Assembly (NCBI RefSeq): GCF_000340215.1
Contig: NW_006921536.1
Location: 934,446 to 998,445 of the forward strand
Direction: 5' to 3'
DNA from: Pseudocercospora fijiensis CIRAD86
Taxonomy: Eukaryota > Ascomycota > Dothideomycetes > Mycosphaerellales > Mycosphaerellaceae
Length of the DNA: 64,000 bases
Shown: positions 1-10,699 of the stretch, one piece after another
Position numbering within the stretch: the first letter of the stretch is position 1
How the letters are laid out: each line of letters begins with the position of its first letter
The notes under the pieces: generated by a model
What the model saw: only the letters and a program-made list of their open reading frames with translations
Database searches by the model: none
Told to the model about the DNA's origin: nothing
Translations under genes and position numbers: made by a program

Positions 1-2023
1 GCAGGCCACAGGTTCGAGACGGAGTTGCAGCAGACGTCGGCACTCCTCTGTCTCCCACAGTCAGCCGAAGCGATCACCAAGAGGATACAGTCGTCCCTTT
101 GGAAGGCCGAATACTTCGTGACGCCCAAGGCAAAGTCATCTTCATCGGCGATTGCGCGCCGCTGTCCTTCCTACAGACCGTAAGGCATCTCATTGCATCA
201 GGAGTCGACGCAGAGAGTATCCCGCTTCAAGCAAGCCGAGACTCCATCATTGAAGTTGCTCGTCCTGCATCGAGGGATCAACATCAGTCGCTTGCCGTAG
301 AATTGCACCAAGTGCCGTCTCTTGTGCATGAATATATCGTTACCACAAGTGGACTGGCCGACCTCTTTGATCCAGATGAGCTTTTGAAAGAGCTCAAAAC
401 GTGGGCAAGTGGCCTAACCTCACATTCCAATGACGCTGCGGCTGCGGTCTTCTTCCTCGTCTTGGCTGTCGGCGCTCAAGAGAGCCACGAATCGAAAGCT
501 GAAGCATGGTTCAAGCATGCACGAGATCTCCTTCTCAAGAATATGACGAGTAGCATGAATGTACCTACAGTCCAAGGCTTTGCCTTGGTTGCCATATTCA
601 TGCTTCGCGCGTTTCAACCCAATGGTGCCTACCTGTACTTCTGTAAGCGAAAATTCACTTTTCTCACGGATCACGCTGCGCTGTTAGACTGACATCACAA
701 TAGCTTTGGCCACTAGAACGGCATATGCGATTGGATTGCACCGAACAGAAGTCAATGCTTCATTTGGCGCGAGTCTCAAGGTAATAAGGTATGTATCTCA
801 CGAGTAATTGTTATGCCTTTTTAGCTTTCCATCTGTTGCACATGATTTGCGTGGTCGATGCATGCATACCCGCAAGAGGTTCTTGTCACTAATACACCTT
901 CAGAGAGCGTATCTGGAAGAGTCTTCGAGTTATCGACATACTTATGAGTAACATCCTGGGACGACCTCCCTCAAGCTCCGATGTCGACTGTACCGTCAAG
1001 TATCATGCACCAAGCAGCAACACGGACATATCCGCAGACCTTCTCGACGCAAGCGTGCAGATCTTCATGATTATTGAAAGAGTCGTGGTCGAAGTTTATT
1101 CACGGAAGCGTATCTCTCTCCGGATCGCCAGTTATGTCTCCCGTCAGCTGAAGGGCTGGGCTTCAAATTGGCTCAAACCGCTCTCAGAGATCACCAAGAT
1201 GGACACAGCCAGCACAAGAAGAAAGGCTAATGTTGGCGCCTGCTCCACGTTGTGCTCATATTTCTATGGAATCATGCTTCTCACGAGGCCATTCCTGATT
1301 TACGAGCTGTACGAGTATATGGGTGCGTCACTGAACGGCGGTGGTACTCAAGCAGATCACGAGGAGAAACGCAAGTATGCGGACGCAGCGCTTGACGCAG
1401 CTGCATCATTTGTTGAAACTTTGCAAGCAGCTGTCAACACTGCGCAGATGCCGCTAAGGATGCCACTCGTGGTTTCTTGGCTGTTCACGACTTCTCTGGT
1501 TCTAGCCGTAGGCGTACTTGGCCGATCCGGACTTACCTTTGAGGATACCTGCCGGGCGTCCATCCGATGTCTAGACTATTTTGGCAAAGTAGACCCTCAC
1601 GCGCGACAATATTCCTTAATCGTCCAAGCTTTGCTCAAGACAACTGTGGCACATGTCAAGAAGAGAGAGCTCCATCTACGCTCGCAACGGAAGCAAGCAT
1701 CTTCACAATTATTTGGGATGATATCAAACACTTCCGATACAAGCATATCCGCACCCGCTTCCGAGCGCTTTTCCTCGCCGCCTCTTGGGCAGGTGCCACC
1801 GACCACTTTGCCTCCCGATGGTACAAACAGCACGGCGTCGGCCGACTGGACCATCTACGACGCCGATTTCTTCGCCCTTCCATGGATCACTGAGAACGAC
1901 CAGGGCTTGCAAGATTTCCTCCAGCCTGGAACTCACACCCTTAACGGTCCTTCTGTCGCCGACATCCCGCTCTTTCCCATCTATGACCAGCAAACCAGTG
2001 GTGGATTCTTCCATAACTGTTAG
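1..2023 (+). CDS. Fungal-specific transcription factor, 5' end outside the window
   Basis: The reading frame is open to the first base, so the N-terminus, where a Zn2Cys6 domain would normally sit, is missing. There are three exons: 1-642, 704-788 and 904-2023. The introns are 643-703 (61 nt) and 789-903 (115 nt). Splicing joins the typical middle homology region of fungal regulators: a segment reading TRTAYAIGLHR, then RERIWKSLRVIDILMSNILG followed by RPPS. This is the hallmark of the Fungal_trans domain (a nuclear regulatory domain). The C-terminal 100 residues are Ser/Thr/Pro-rich and probably act in activation. It converges with the indoleamine dioxygenase gene, with only 56 bp between the two stops. 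A role in regulating the kynurenine genes is possible from position only. No target can be read from the sequence. Confidence 0.88.
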
Positions 2024-2079
2024 ACCCAAGTTCGGTCTTCTATGTCTAGTTCGTGATATCCCTAGGCAAACCAAGCTTA

Positions 2080-3429
2080 TCAAATCTTCTTCCGTCGCGC
2101 GACTGCAGCCTCGCTCGTTTCATCTCGGGATGTACGTAAAAACGGAATGAGCTTGGTGCCACCTGTTCCAACAAGATCGTGCGTCTGAGGCTTTTCTGAT
2201 GCCAGCTTTGTCGAAGCTGAAGCAATGTCCCTCCGGTTCACGCCGTTCGCAGGCTTCGGTGAGCGACTTGGGATAATGATATATCTGGTGACGAGTGCGA
2301 TGTGCTTGTCACGGAAATGACTCAAAGCGGACACAGCATCATTGAATGCTGTCAAGAGCTCCTTGTTGCCTTGATGCTGGTCGACATACGATCGGATGTT
2401 GGCGATGGCTTCGATGTCATCCAAGAATCTGGCATGTGGTCCAGGCATGTATCGCCTCATCTCGGCATGAAAGCCATTACAGCGCGAGTGGTCGACTGAA
2501 AGGACTGCGTCAAAGAATTGAAGCAGCGAGCTTTGACCGTTACTGCCACCGCGATATTTCCGCCATGATCCCTTGCCATCGCCCTCATCGTAGAAGACAC
2601 CACTTGGCAGACCTGCGGACTCCATATTCATGCTTCCGGCTAGGAACGGTCGAATGGTGTGGTAAAACACCTGTGGATTGCAGCGTTCGTCCATGCGCTC
2701 CAGGAGAATTCCGATGTCGATCATGCTCTGTCGGAAGTATTCCAAGCTGTAAATGATGCTGGGCACATCGTCCATCTCAACTGCTTCCATAGCGGCAAGC
2801 ATTGTCTGGATCAACGGTCCAGCTCTGGCTTCCATCGCATTCGATACGGCGAAGAACCACGACTCATCCTCTGTGCCAGTAGCTGTATGCAACGCGACCA
2901 TTTCATCCGGCTGTGTCAAGTCGACGCCCGATCTCAGAGGTCTCCAATTCCAAAGATTCAGCGCGGCGTAAGTCGCGACCGGGTGAACCTCGAGATGGTC
3001 TGCCGTCTGGATGAATGGCACCGCGAGTTGCGGAGGAAGGCGCTGGACTCGAACGTCAGCCGTCGATTTCCGCGGAACGATCCAGGCCATACTCACTTCT
3101 GAGGGCTCTGGGCCGGCCCAAATGTATCCTTGCGCGATGACTGCCAGGATCAAATATGCCCTCTGCCATTCTGCTTCGCTTTCCAAAAACTGCGTGCCCA
3201 AAAGAGGCATCTCATCAACAACTTGTCGTATCTGCTGCAAGTCGATGAGCGTCGAAATCTGCTTGATGACATTCTCCCATGGTTGATAGCAAGCATGCGG
3301 TAATCGTCGTAGAGGATATTCTGCTGGCAAGAAACCATTCTCAGATATGCCGTACGATGGTAGCGCTGCTGGGCTGGGTAGCATGTTGATCTTGTGAGGG
3401 CTCATGGTTGGATCAGGCTGTGTAGACAA
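2080..3429 (-). CDS. BNA2: Indoleamine 2,3-dioxygenase (kynurenine pathway, first step)
   Basis: A heme dioxygenase that opens the tryptophan indole ring to N-formylkynurenine, the entry to de novo NAD synthesis and tryptophan breakdown. Family motifs in order: RLPPQLAVPF near the N-terminus, YRGGSNGQSSLLQFFDAVL, MRRYMPGPHARFL, the proximal heme histidine in RDKHIALVTRYI, and the C-terminal GTGGTKLIPFLRTSRDET. The unspliced frame is 449 codons, but it contains an in-frame 54-nt insert at 3043-3096 with GTGAGT donor, CTGAC branch and CAG acceptor. Removing it joins PSE directly to RLPPQ as in other family members, so the mature protein is about 431 aa. It is divergent from kynureninase, which acts later in the same pathway. 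Cytosolic; no signal peptide seen. Confidence 0.95.
   Translation of the reverse strand: MSTQPDPTMSPHKINMLPSPAALPSYGISENGFLPAEYPLRRLPHACYQPWENVIKQISTLIDLQQIRQVVDEMPLLGTQFLESEAEWQRAYLILAVIAQGYIWAGPEPSEVSMAWIVPRKSTADVRVQRLPPQLAVPFIQTADHLEVHPVATYAALNLWNWRPLRSGVDLTQPDEMVALHTATGTEDESWFFAVSNAMEARAGPLIQTMLAAMEAVEMDDVPSIIYSLEYFRQSMIDIGILLERMDERCNPQVFYHTIRPFLAGSMNMESAGLPSGVFYDEGDGKGSWRKYRGGSNGQSSLLQFFDAVLSVDHSRCNGFHAEMRRYMPGPHARFLDDIEAIANIRSYVDQHQGNKELLTAFNDAVSALSHFRDKHIALVTRYIIIPSRSPKPANGVNRRDIASASTKLASEKPQTHDLVGTGGTKLIPFLRTSRDETSEAAVARRKKI
3043..3096 (-). other. Intron in the indoleamine dioxygenase gene
   Basis: A 54-nt segment in phase with the frame, without a stop, so easily missed. It begins GTGAGT, has a GCTGAC branch-like site and ends CAG. 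Splicing removes 18 residues that do not belong to the family and restores the conserved PSE-RLPP junction. Confidence 0.8.
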
Positions 3430-3768
3430 GATGCGGTTGTCGGAATGTGCAATACGGGCGTGAACGAGAGTCTATTGTCGCTCAAAGTACTATTTTATAT
3501 CGGACTTTTCAAGGCTCCAAGTCGTGGCTCCGCCACAGCACGGTTTCTGGTCTATTCACTATCACGCACTAGGGATTGCGTATTTTGAAAGGATTGGGTA
3601 AGAACTGCATGTGACGGAACGGAATGGCGGATGGGCGGGCGTCGGATGTTGCATCGGAAGCGGTCTACGAGTTTATTCTAAATCTTCGAGAAAGCGCACA
3701 GACACGTAGAATAACACATCTCCCAGTCTCTCAACTTCCCGCATTGCATCTGCGACACCAGGAACAGT
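3430..3768. promoter_or_regulatory. Shared divergent promoter region of BNA2 and BNA5 homologues
   Basis: A 339-bp gap between the two start codons of head-to-head kynurenine-pathway genes. A TATA-like string lies at 3491-3500, about 60 bp upstream of the dioxygenase ATG when read on the minus strand. No regulator site is recognised. Co-regulation is inferred from the arrangement. Confidence 0.55.
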
Positions 3769-5229
3769 ATGGACGTCACTTCCGCTGTCAAACGTCTCCG
3801 CCAAGGCCAGAAGCCTGTGTTCCCAGATAATGCCGAGAGGCTCGACTTCGCGCAATCTCTCGATAACAGCAATCACATCCTCCAGACTTTCAGAGATCAA
3901 TTTGTCGTGCCAACGAAAGCTCAACTGAAGCGCAAGACTCTCGGAGATGACAAGGAAACAGCAGCTCCTGCTTCGGCTGCCGAAGATGAAAGCATATACT
4001 TCTGCGGCAACTCGCTCGGCCTCCAACCCAAAGCCGTCGGCGAACATCTCAGTGCATACCTGAACACATGGGGCTCCATAGCGGTCGGCGGTCACTTCAC
4101 ACAACTAGAGGACTCGCCGATCACGCCTTTCCAGGACATGGCCGCAGCCTGCTCAGAGAAGATGGCCGACATCGTTGGCGCGAGTCCCAGCGAAATTGTG
4201 GCAATGAACACCCTCACAATCAACCTCCACCTCATGATGGCCGCGTTCTACAAGCCTTCCGGAAAGAAGACCAAGATCATGTGCGAATGGCGACCGTTCC
4301 CCTCAGACTGGTATGCCATCGAATCTCAAATCGAATGGCACGGCATCAATCCCAAGGAGGCAATGTTGACCGTCGCGCCCGAAAACGGATATCTGATCAC
4401 AACCGACCAAATCCTCCGCCTCATCGACGAAAACAAAGACGAACTGGCCCTCATCCTCCTCCCAGGCATCCAATACTACTCAGGCCAACTCCTCGACATC
4501 CCAACCATCACCGCCCACGCCAAATCCCTCAACCTCACCATCGGCTGGGACCTCGCCCACGCAGCAGGAAACGTCGAACTCCGCCTCCACGACTGGAACG
4601 TAGATTTCGCGTGCTGGTGTACATACAAATACATGAACTCCGGCGCCGGCTCCATCGCAGGAGCCTTCATCCACTCGAAACACGGCAACAACAACCGCAA
4701 CGTCGGCCTCAAGGGCTGGTACGGACACGACAAATCCTCTCGTTTCCTCATGGACAACAACTTCATCCCCACCCCCGGAGCCCAAGGTTTCCAATGCTCG
4801 AACCCTTCCGTCGTCGACTTGACGTGTCTCAAAGCCTCCCTTTCCGTCTTCGCACAAACCTCAATGTCTGACCTCCGCTCCAAATCTTTGCTGCTTACCG
4901 CTTACGCCGAACACCTCTTGACACGGATCGCGGCACGCAATGTCAAAGACGGCGCATGGCCTTTCCAGATCATCACGCCGAGTGATCCGAGGGAACGTGG
5001 TGCGCAGTTGAGTGTTTTGTTGCAGGAGGATTTCATGGAAGATGTCAGTGCGGCGCTGGTGCGAGGGGGTGTTATCTGTGATAAACGGAAACCTGGAATT
5101 ATTCGAGTCGCGCCCGCGCCGCTTTATAATACTTTTGAGGATGTTTGGAGGTTTATGCGGATTTTTGAGGGCGCTTTGAAGGGGAAGAGTGAGGGGAAGG
5201 GGGGGGAGGAGGAGGTTAAGGCTGGGTAG
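3769..5229 (+). CDS. BNA5: Kynureninase (PLP-dependent)
   Basis: Cleaves kynurenine and 3-hydroxykynurenine to anthranilate or 3-hydroxyanthranilate plus alanine. The single exon of 486 codons matches the usual length of about 460-490 aa. Visible family blocks: YFCGNSLGLQPKAV near residue 78; the cofactor-binding stretch VAMNTLTINLHLMMAAFY; EWRPFPSDWYAIESQ; the aspartate block IGWDLAHAAGNVEL; the PLP-binding lysine in CTYKYMNSGAGSIAGAFIH; and GWYGHDKSSRFLM. The C-terminal tail (KGKSEGKGGEEEVKAG) is basic/acidic low complexity. The start is the first ATG and gives a normal N-terminus. With the divergent dioxygenase it forms a two-gene kynurenine module. The intermediate enzymes (formamidase, monooxygenase) are not in the window. 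Confidence 0.96.
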   Translation: MDVTSAVKRLRQGQKPVFPDNAERLDFAQSLDNSNHILQTFRDQFVVPTKAQLKRKTLGDDKETAAPASAAEDESIYFCGNSLGLQPKAVGEHLSAYLNTWGSIAVGGHFTQLEDSPITPFQDMAAACSEKMADIVGASPSEIVAMNTLTINLHLMMAAFYKPSGKKTKIMCEWRPFPSDWYAIESQIEWHGINPKEAMLTVAPENGYLITTDQILRLIDENKDELALILLPGIQYYSGQLLDIPTITAHAKSLNLTIGWDLAHAAGNVELRLHDWNVDFACWCTYKYMNSGAGSIAGAFIHSKHGNNNRNVGLKGWYGHDKSSRFLMDNNFIPTPGAQGFQCSNPSVVDLTCLKASLSVFAQTSMSDLRSKSLLLTAYAEHLLTRIAARNVKDGAWPFQIITPSDPRERGAQLSVLLQEDFMEDVSAALVRGGVICDKRKPGIIRVAPAPLYNTFEDVWRFMRIFEGALKGKSEGKGGEEEVKAG

Positions 5230-5906
5230 GAGGCTGCTGCTTTTAAGGCGACGCAATTGTGAGGGATGGCGATGGGAATGATGAGGCTTTGAAGATGTAA
5301 CTAATAGAACTGGATGTAACGAGGTTATGACATGAAAAAGCATTTGCATTCATGATGCTTTGAACCTTCCAAAGTATCTTCTCACCACGATTTTATTCGC
5401 TGTAGAAATGATCGAAGTCAGGAGTTCATGAATCCAGTTCCCGCCATACCTGTAGTGTTCCAGCATACCCTCGTTTTTGCGAGGTGTGAGGCCGATTGGA
5501 CGGTGGTAGATCTTGAAATGAGGATCTCTGAAGAGAGCTTGAGAGATTCGGGATATTTTTGGTAGCGATGAACGGTTTGGAACTGGTAGAGGGGATATGT
5601 GGAGTACGCAATTCAGGGTGATTGCTATTAGCACTATGTAGTTATTGCGATATATCTTGGAATTTTTTTTTTCGGTAAGAAATATTGCTGTTTGGTGTCG
5701 CTGTTCATTTGTGGCTGTTGAGGTCGAATGTGTCCGTGTTGACGCAAAGGTGTGTGTATGAAGAAGTCCATGAGAAGTTAAATGTGGTTCTGAGAGGATA
5801 CGATGACATGGGGAGGCAGTCAAGTAGCAGAGAACTCCTTCTAGCACAAGGCTTTGATCCGTCTCTGGTATTGAAGCACCAGGCTTGCTGTGACAACGTG
5901 AGTGTC
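5230..5906. other. Intergenic, 3' sides of two convergent genes
   Basis: Between the kynureninase and decarboxylase-like stops. A minus-strand frame at about 5350-5620 reads protein-like (ALFRDPHFKIYHRPIGL, then NEGMLEHYRYGGNWIHEL), but no start, splice or family can be assigned. It may be a fragment of a lost gene. Nothing else is seen. Confidence 0.4.
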
Positions 5907-6845
5907 TCAAACGCTCCATACGACAGGTTCGCTGAATGTAATCGTAGCATCCTCCATCCTCAAGCCAACATTAGTCGACAAGAGCCCCGGCCAAAAATTC
6001 GGATAATATTCATCTCCCACAGCATTGAACCCGGTCTCTTCGCCGTCGCCTCCGGCCTGACTGAGATTGATGGTCCCAGCCGTCGTCTTATCACTGGACT
6101 GTCCAGGCACAACAGACTTGGCTGTCTGGGTGCCAACCATCGCTCCATAAACGTCCTGACCCTGCGGCACAGGAGGCTGGACGAGCGTCACATTGACACC
6201 AAGGAGACCGTACAGATGTGTGCTGAAAGGTATCTGCACGATTCCGTGCAAGAGTGGAGAGAAAGACATTTGGAAGAACGGCTTCTCGCTGGGTCCGGAC
6301 TCGGATGAATCTCCGGAGGTGTCGAAAGGATATATCTTGACGCTTTCGCCGCCACCGGCATCGGTCGTCCAGTCGAAGCGTGCAATATGCTTTGGGATGT
6401 TCCAGTTCTCTCTTCCATTCCATGCCGTATACTTCTGGCTCACGTAGATGCGACTGACGCGGACATTGGTGATGTTGGACCCGTCTGGACCAGGGTACGT
6501 AAAGAAACCCGGCACGATGAGAAGTTCATCGTATGGGCCGACGGGACTTTCAGTGTATCGAATTACTTGGATCATTCCTAAAAATCCTTTGTATGTTCCT
6601 GCCATTGCCTCGGGATACTGCCGCTCTAGAGGTGGAAATGCTTTGACTGGGAGATCGCCAAATAGAGGTATACCGACTCCTGGCAGGAGGAAGAAGGAGT
6701 AAATTGTGCCTTTCAATGTCCATGGTGCCGGTGAGTACATAATTGGTTCAGGCGACTCGTTGGTGCAAATTGTGCAAGCATTACTTATTTGGATGGCATA
6801 CAGTAGTGTTGTCACAATGTGTGACAAACAGCGCGTAAAATGCAT
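5907..6845 (-). CDS. Acetoacetate decarboxylase-like protein
   Basis: Single-exon frame of up to 312 aa. The body resembles the fungal branch of the acetoacetate-decarboxylase-like fold: APWTLKGTIYSFFLLPG, then GTYKGFLGMIQVIRYTESPV and GPYDELLIVPGFF, with MEDATITFSEPVVW at the C-terminus. The catalytic lysine cannot be assigned by eye, so activity is unknown. Two starts are possible. The first ATG (6845) adds a hydrophobic, Cys-containing stretch; ATG 6740 starts just before the conserved APWTLKG and is the more family-like choice. The gene stands beside the RIP-mutated block, but its own sequence is unmutated: CpA and TpG are frequent. Confidence 0.72.
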   Translation of the reverse strand: MHFTRCLSHIVTTLLYAIQISNACTICTNESPEPIMYSPAPWTLKGTIYSFFLLPGVGIPLFGDLPVKAFPPLERQYPEAMAGTYKGFLGMIQVIRYTESPVGPYDELLIVPGFFTYPGPDGSNITNVRVSRIYVSQKYTAWNGRENWNIPKHIARFDWTTDAGGGESVKIYPFDTSGDSSESGPSEKPFFQMSFSPLLHGIVQIPFSTHLYGLLGVNVTLVQPPVPQGQDVYGAMVGTQTAKSVVPGQSSDKTTAGTINLSQAGGDGEETGFNAVGDEYYPNFWPGLLSTNVGLRMEDATITFSEPVVWSV

Positions 6846-7114
6846 CGCTCAGACCGTCAGCGGGCTCCAGACTGGCAAAGCTCCGGAAATTCAAAAAAAT
6901 GAATCTTGAATTACTGTGAATTGATTGGTTAGCTGAATTCAGTTTGAATTTGATGGATTTGATTGGGAATTTGATGAATCAGTTCAGCAACCGCGGTGTT
7001 ATATATATCCTCATTGTGTAATAAGATAAGTAGTGTTAGTAATTATCATTTCTACTAAGCTAAAGGGGGGGATTAGATACTAACCTGTACTTAGAACCGC
7101 TAGGCGGTTCTAAG
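6846..7114. repeat. Left edge of the repeat block, AT-rich, with a hairpin
   Basis: 6885-6990 is rich in GAATT/AATTTGATGG-like short motifs. From about 7000 the sequence turns into RIP-type DNA. At 7090-7114 a perfect inverted repeat has 10-nt arms (CTTAGAACCG / CGGTTCTAAG) around CTAGG. A G-run (seven G) lies just before, at about 7067-7073. It could be a transposon terminus, but I could not pair it with a right end. Confidence 0.45.
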
Positions 7115-7797
7115 CATACTAAATTTAAGAATAAATATAACTACTCGGGTAGCGCCGAGAAGGAGGAAAGTAGTAGGATTTAGAGAGTATAGGGACGGAA
7201 GTAGCGGTAGGGATGCTAATAGAGGGGTAGTATGTATATATATATACGCTAACGGGGGTAGTAGATAGCGAAAGTAACGGTTAGGACGGAAATCTCGGTC
7301 TAGGTTATAGTAGTGTTAGCGGTAGATATTTAGGCGGCAAAATAGGTACGCTAAGGATCGTAGCGACGAGGAGATCCTACTAGTAGTAGGTTTAAGACGT
7401 CTTAGTAGTAGTAGCGGCAATTTTCGATAGGTAGAGGGTAGGACGTAATGCTAAGACTTTATAGGCATACTCGTAGTAATAGCGACGGCGAGGTCGACTT
7501 AGTAGGATTGTTCTGTATATAAGCGCTAGGCTTTATTACGTCGATAGGGAAATTTTGACTGTAATTAGAACGCAAATTAATAGTTGTAGCGGAAGATATC
7601 GAGTATCGTAAATATTAGTGTTTAACTTTAAATCACAAAGTAAAGTTAAGCTATATAGATTTCTTGTCTGTTCTCGTCTTCGCGGCCGAGCAGGTAGAAA
7701 TAATAGGAATAACGATAGTAGCGACAGCAATAGAAGATATATCGGCATTAGCGATATTATAGAACGCTAGATATTAGTTAGACCTACGGAGAGTTAC

Positions 7798-8420
7798 TAA
7801 AAGTTACTAAAAGTTGCCGAAAGTTGATATTATAGCCTATAGATCGTAGGACCTTCCGATCCTCGAGCGCATAGAGATATTAAGAGTTGCTAAAAGTTAC
7901 TAAAGGTTAGCACAAGAAGATAGAGAGGTAGGCTAAAGGCGAACCTATTAACCTTAAACGAAATGCGAGTTTACAGAATACTCTAATTATTAGGGATATA
8001 GAGGTTCTAAAAGTTGCTAAAAGTTACTAAAAGTCGGCTTAAGAAGACAAAGAGATAGGTAGAAGGCGGATCTATTAACCTTAAGCGTAATACGAGTTTA
8101 TAGAGCCCTCTAATTATTAGGGATATAGAGATTCTAAAAGATGCCGAAAGATGCCGAAAGATACTAAAAGATAGTATAAGAACCTAGAGACAGTAGAATC
8201 TTCCTATACTCGAGGACAAGGAGGATAAAAGTTGCTAAAGCTTGATATAGAGTTAGAATACGGACCTTCCGCGTTTAAAGCGAGATAGAAGAACGGAAGC
8301 ACGTTATAGCTAAAGCTATAGAAAGCGTGAAGTAAAATAGTACGGCCCCGACAAGCAGAACACGAGACATACGGGATACTAAAAGTTGCTAAAAGTTGCT
8401 AAAAGTTGTCGAAGTTAATA
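7798..8420. repeat. Decamer-rich segment with a 127-bp tandem duplication
   Basis: Runs of a 10-bp unit (GTTGCTAAAA and variants with AC, AA or CC at positions 4-5) occur at about 7798, 7880, 8010, 8135 and 8380. Within it, two copies of a 127-bp unit end in TAGGGATATAGAG at 7991 and 8118. Confidence 0.7.
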
Positions 8421-10699
8421 CTCGCTCGAAGTCTAAGATAGCATTAAAAGCAGCGATCGTAGTATTAACAAGGAGTAATAGGCACGCTAATATCGTTAGT
8501 CTAAAAGGCTACAATGCCTAGCACTAAGACAAAAGCTAAGCTCTAGCTACTAGAAGCTATCGGAGAGGGTTCAATTAAATAAAGCTAATCTAGCTCTATA
8601 TCGGTAGTAGCGAGACGTGCTATATCGGGACCCTTACGCTTAATATATGCTGCTATTACTACCCGCGATCCTAGTATCTGTTCCTATAGATTCGAGCACC
8701 GCCTTGAATCTAGACACGATTAGCCTTCTAGATATATCGTATCGTAGCGATAGGGCACTACCTTGCCTCTTAAAACAGTACCTTCTCTTCAACTTTTAAC
8801 AACTTTTAGAACCGTTCACCGCGGCAAGTACTACTACTAGATGTAGTATCTACTTTATACCTAGCTAAAATCTATGCTTCTTAAATCTAATAGCGGGCTT
8901 TGTTAAGGCTTGTTCGTAGTTATAGTCGCGTCGAAGGGAAGCGCCGAATATATAGTCTTTAGCGGAACGTCGTGCCTATAACTAAGTATAGTAGTATCTA
9001 ATTAGCTTTACGACTTGTTCTATATATACAAGTCCTTGCCGTGTTTTCAAAGCAGAAGCGAAGCGCTCTAATTAGCTAAAAGTTAATAAAAGTTCTCGAA
9101 CCCCTATCTCGCCTTAGCGCAACACTTCTTATAAAGTCTAATACTAAGTAAGTCTATTACTACAACTCGAATCGATACCTCGCAATAACGGTAGTTCTAC
9201 GCCCGCTCGGCTAGTCTTTAAGCTGTATCGATAAGCGATTACGGATATGTTTAGCGCTATCGCATTAGTAACAGCCCGAGGGCCTGTTGCTTACACTACT
9301 AAAGGAGAAACTAGTTTTAGCTATAGATTACGATAAGAAGATATAATATACTACTAGCGCACGTCGGAGTTTTTAGTCTCGTTACTCGGAGCGTAGAAGA
9401 AATTAGCCCTACTATTTTCTTAAGCGCAGTCCTCGAATGCTTTTGCTAGGATGTCTACGGAGTTTTACCCTCTCGGCGACGCTTAGATCTGTATTAGCAA
9501 CACTTAATATCCTCCTCCTATACATCGCTATAACGGTACTTAGAGGGTCGGAGCCGCGAGATACTAATCCTAGTATTATCGTAAAACGATAGATTCGAAA
9601 GCCGCGCCGGTATAGGACGACTATAATATATTTACTATCCGCAACTATATCGCGTATAATCTTAACCGAGCGGAAACCGAGATACTCGACGTTACTACCG
9701 GTATATTAGCCGCTATCGAGAGAAGAACGCTAATATACCGTACGAGTTAGACTTAGAGGGATCGTAAGATAGGGTACGGCAAGGTCGGTATACGACGTTT
9801 AACCCCTAGCTAAGTTAGCGTAGTAGGACATTAATACGCTCATTCTGTCTACTCTCTAGTAGCCGTAAGCCTTCGATGTGCCTAGCAGCTTGTTAATACT
9901 ATAGATACGAGCTGTCCGATAAGACGTACGATTTCGAGCGGGATAGACTATAAAGGTCGATTACGTAATGCTAAGCACTGTCCGGGGATATAGGAGGAGT
10001 ACCGCAATACTCAATTTCGGGTTTATCGCGGTAGTTGTAATATAGAGAATCAAGATCGGGTAGCATACTAAGTAAGTAACTTAGTAATAAGCATTAGTAT
10101 AGTAAAGCCTAGCCGGGCTTTAGAAACACAATAAAGAACGCTTACGAGGCAATGCGAGCACAGCAACTATTACGCTTCTTAATACCTAGATTCTATTACC
10201 CCTTGCTAATCTAGCTATAACCCGCTAACGGCGTAGCACCGCCGCCTATCGCTAGTAGATTGATCCTATAGTAGACAGCCTTCGGCTAGGGATATAAGCC
10301 TTTCGCGCCTTCGCCCTAACTATATAACAAGATTACGTACGTTAGAGTATGCTTTAAGATTACTAGGCGCTATACGCTATACTAAATAGAATCACTTTCT
10401 TAGTAGTCCGCTAACTCGCTAATCTAGATCCTAAGCGCGGTATAGAGCAGGTAGCATTAGTATAGACAAGTTGCATTTAGTTATTACTAAGCTCTCTTCG
10501 ACACTCTTTTCGAAGCTTACGCGAATACTCGTTTATAATAGTTAGTCGCTACCCTATTAATATTGACTTCGCTAGAGCCTAGATAGAAACTCGGATAGAC
10601 CGTAGCGCGACGCATTAGGACATTATTAATGCACTTTACGACAATTTCGAAACACGTATTAGGCTTTCTTAATTTAGATTACGTCTAAAAACATAGGGC

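Noticed and set aside
99..101. A translation start (TTG) for the first gene
   Set aside because: The frame is open to base 1 with protein-like sequence upstream; TTG is not a normal start here. The gene is cut by the window edge.
4068..4871. A long Arg/His/Pro-rich frame inside kynureninase
   Set aside because: It is the shifted-frame shadow of a well-supported enzyme with all family motifs.
5350..5650. A minus-strand protein-like frame downstream of the decarboxylase-like gene
   Set aside because: It has no start, no splice signal joining it to the neighbour and no recognised family; kept only as a note in the intergenic entry.
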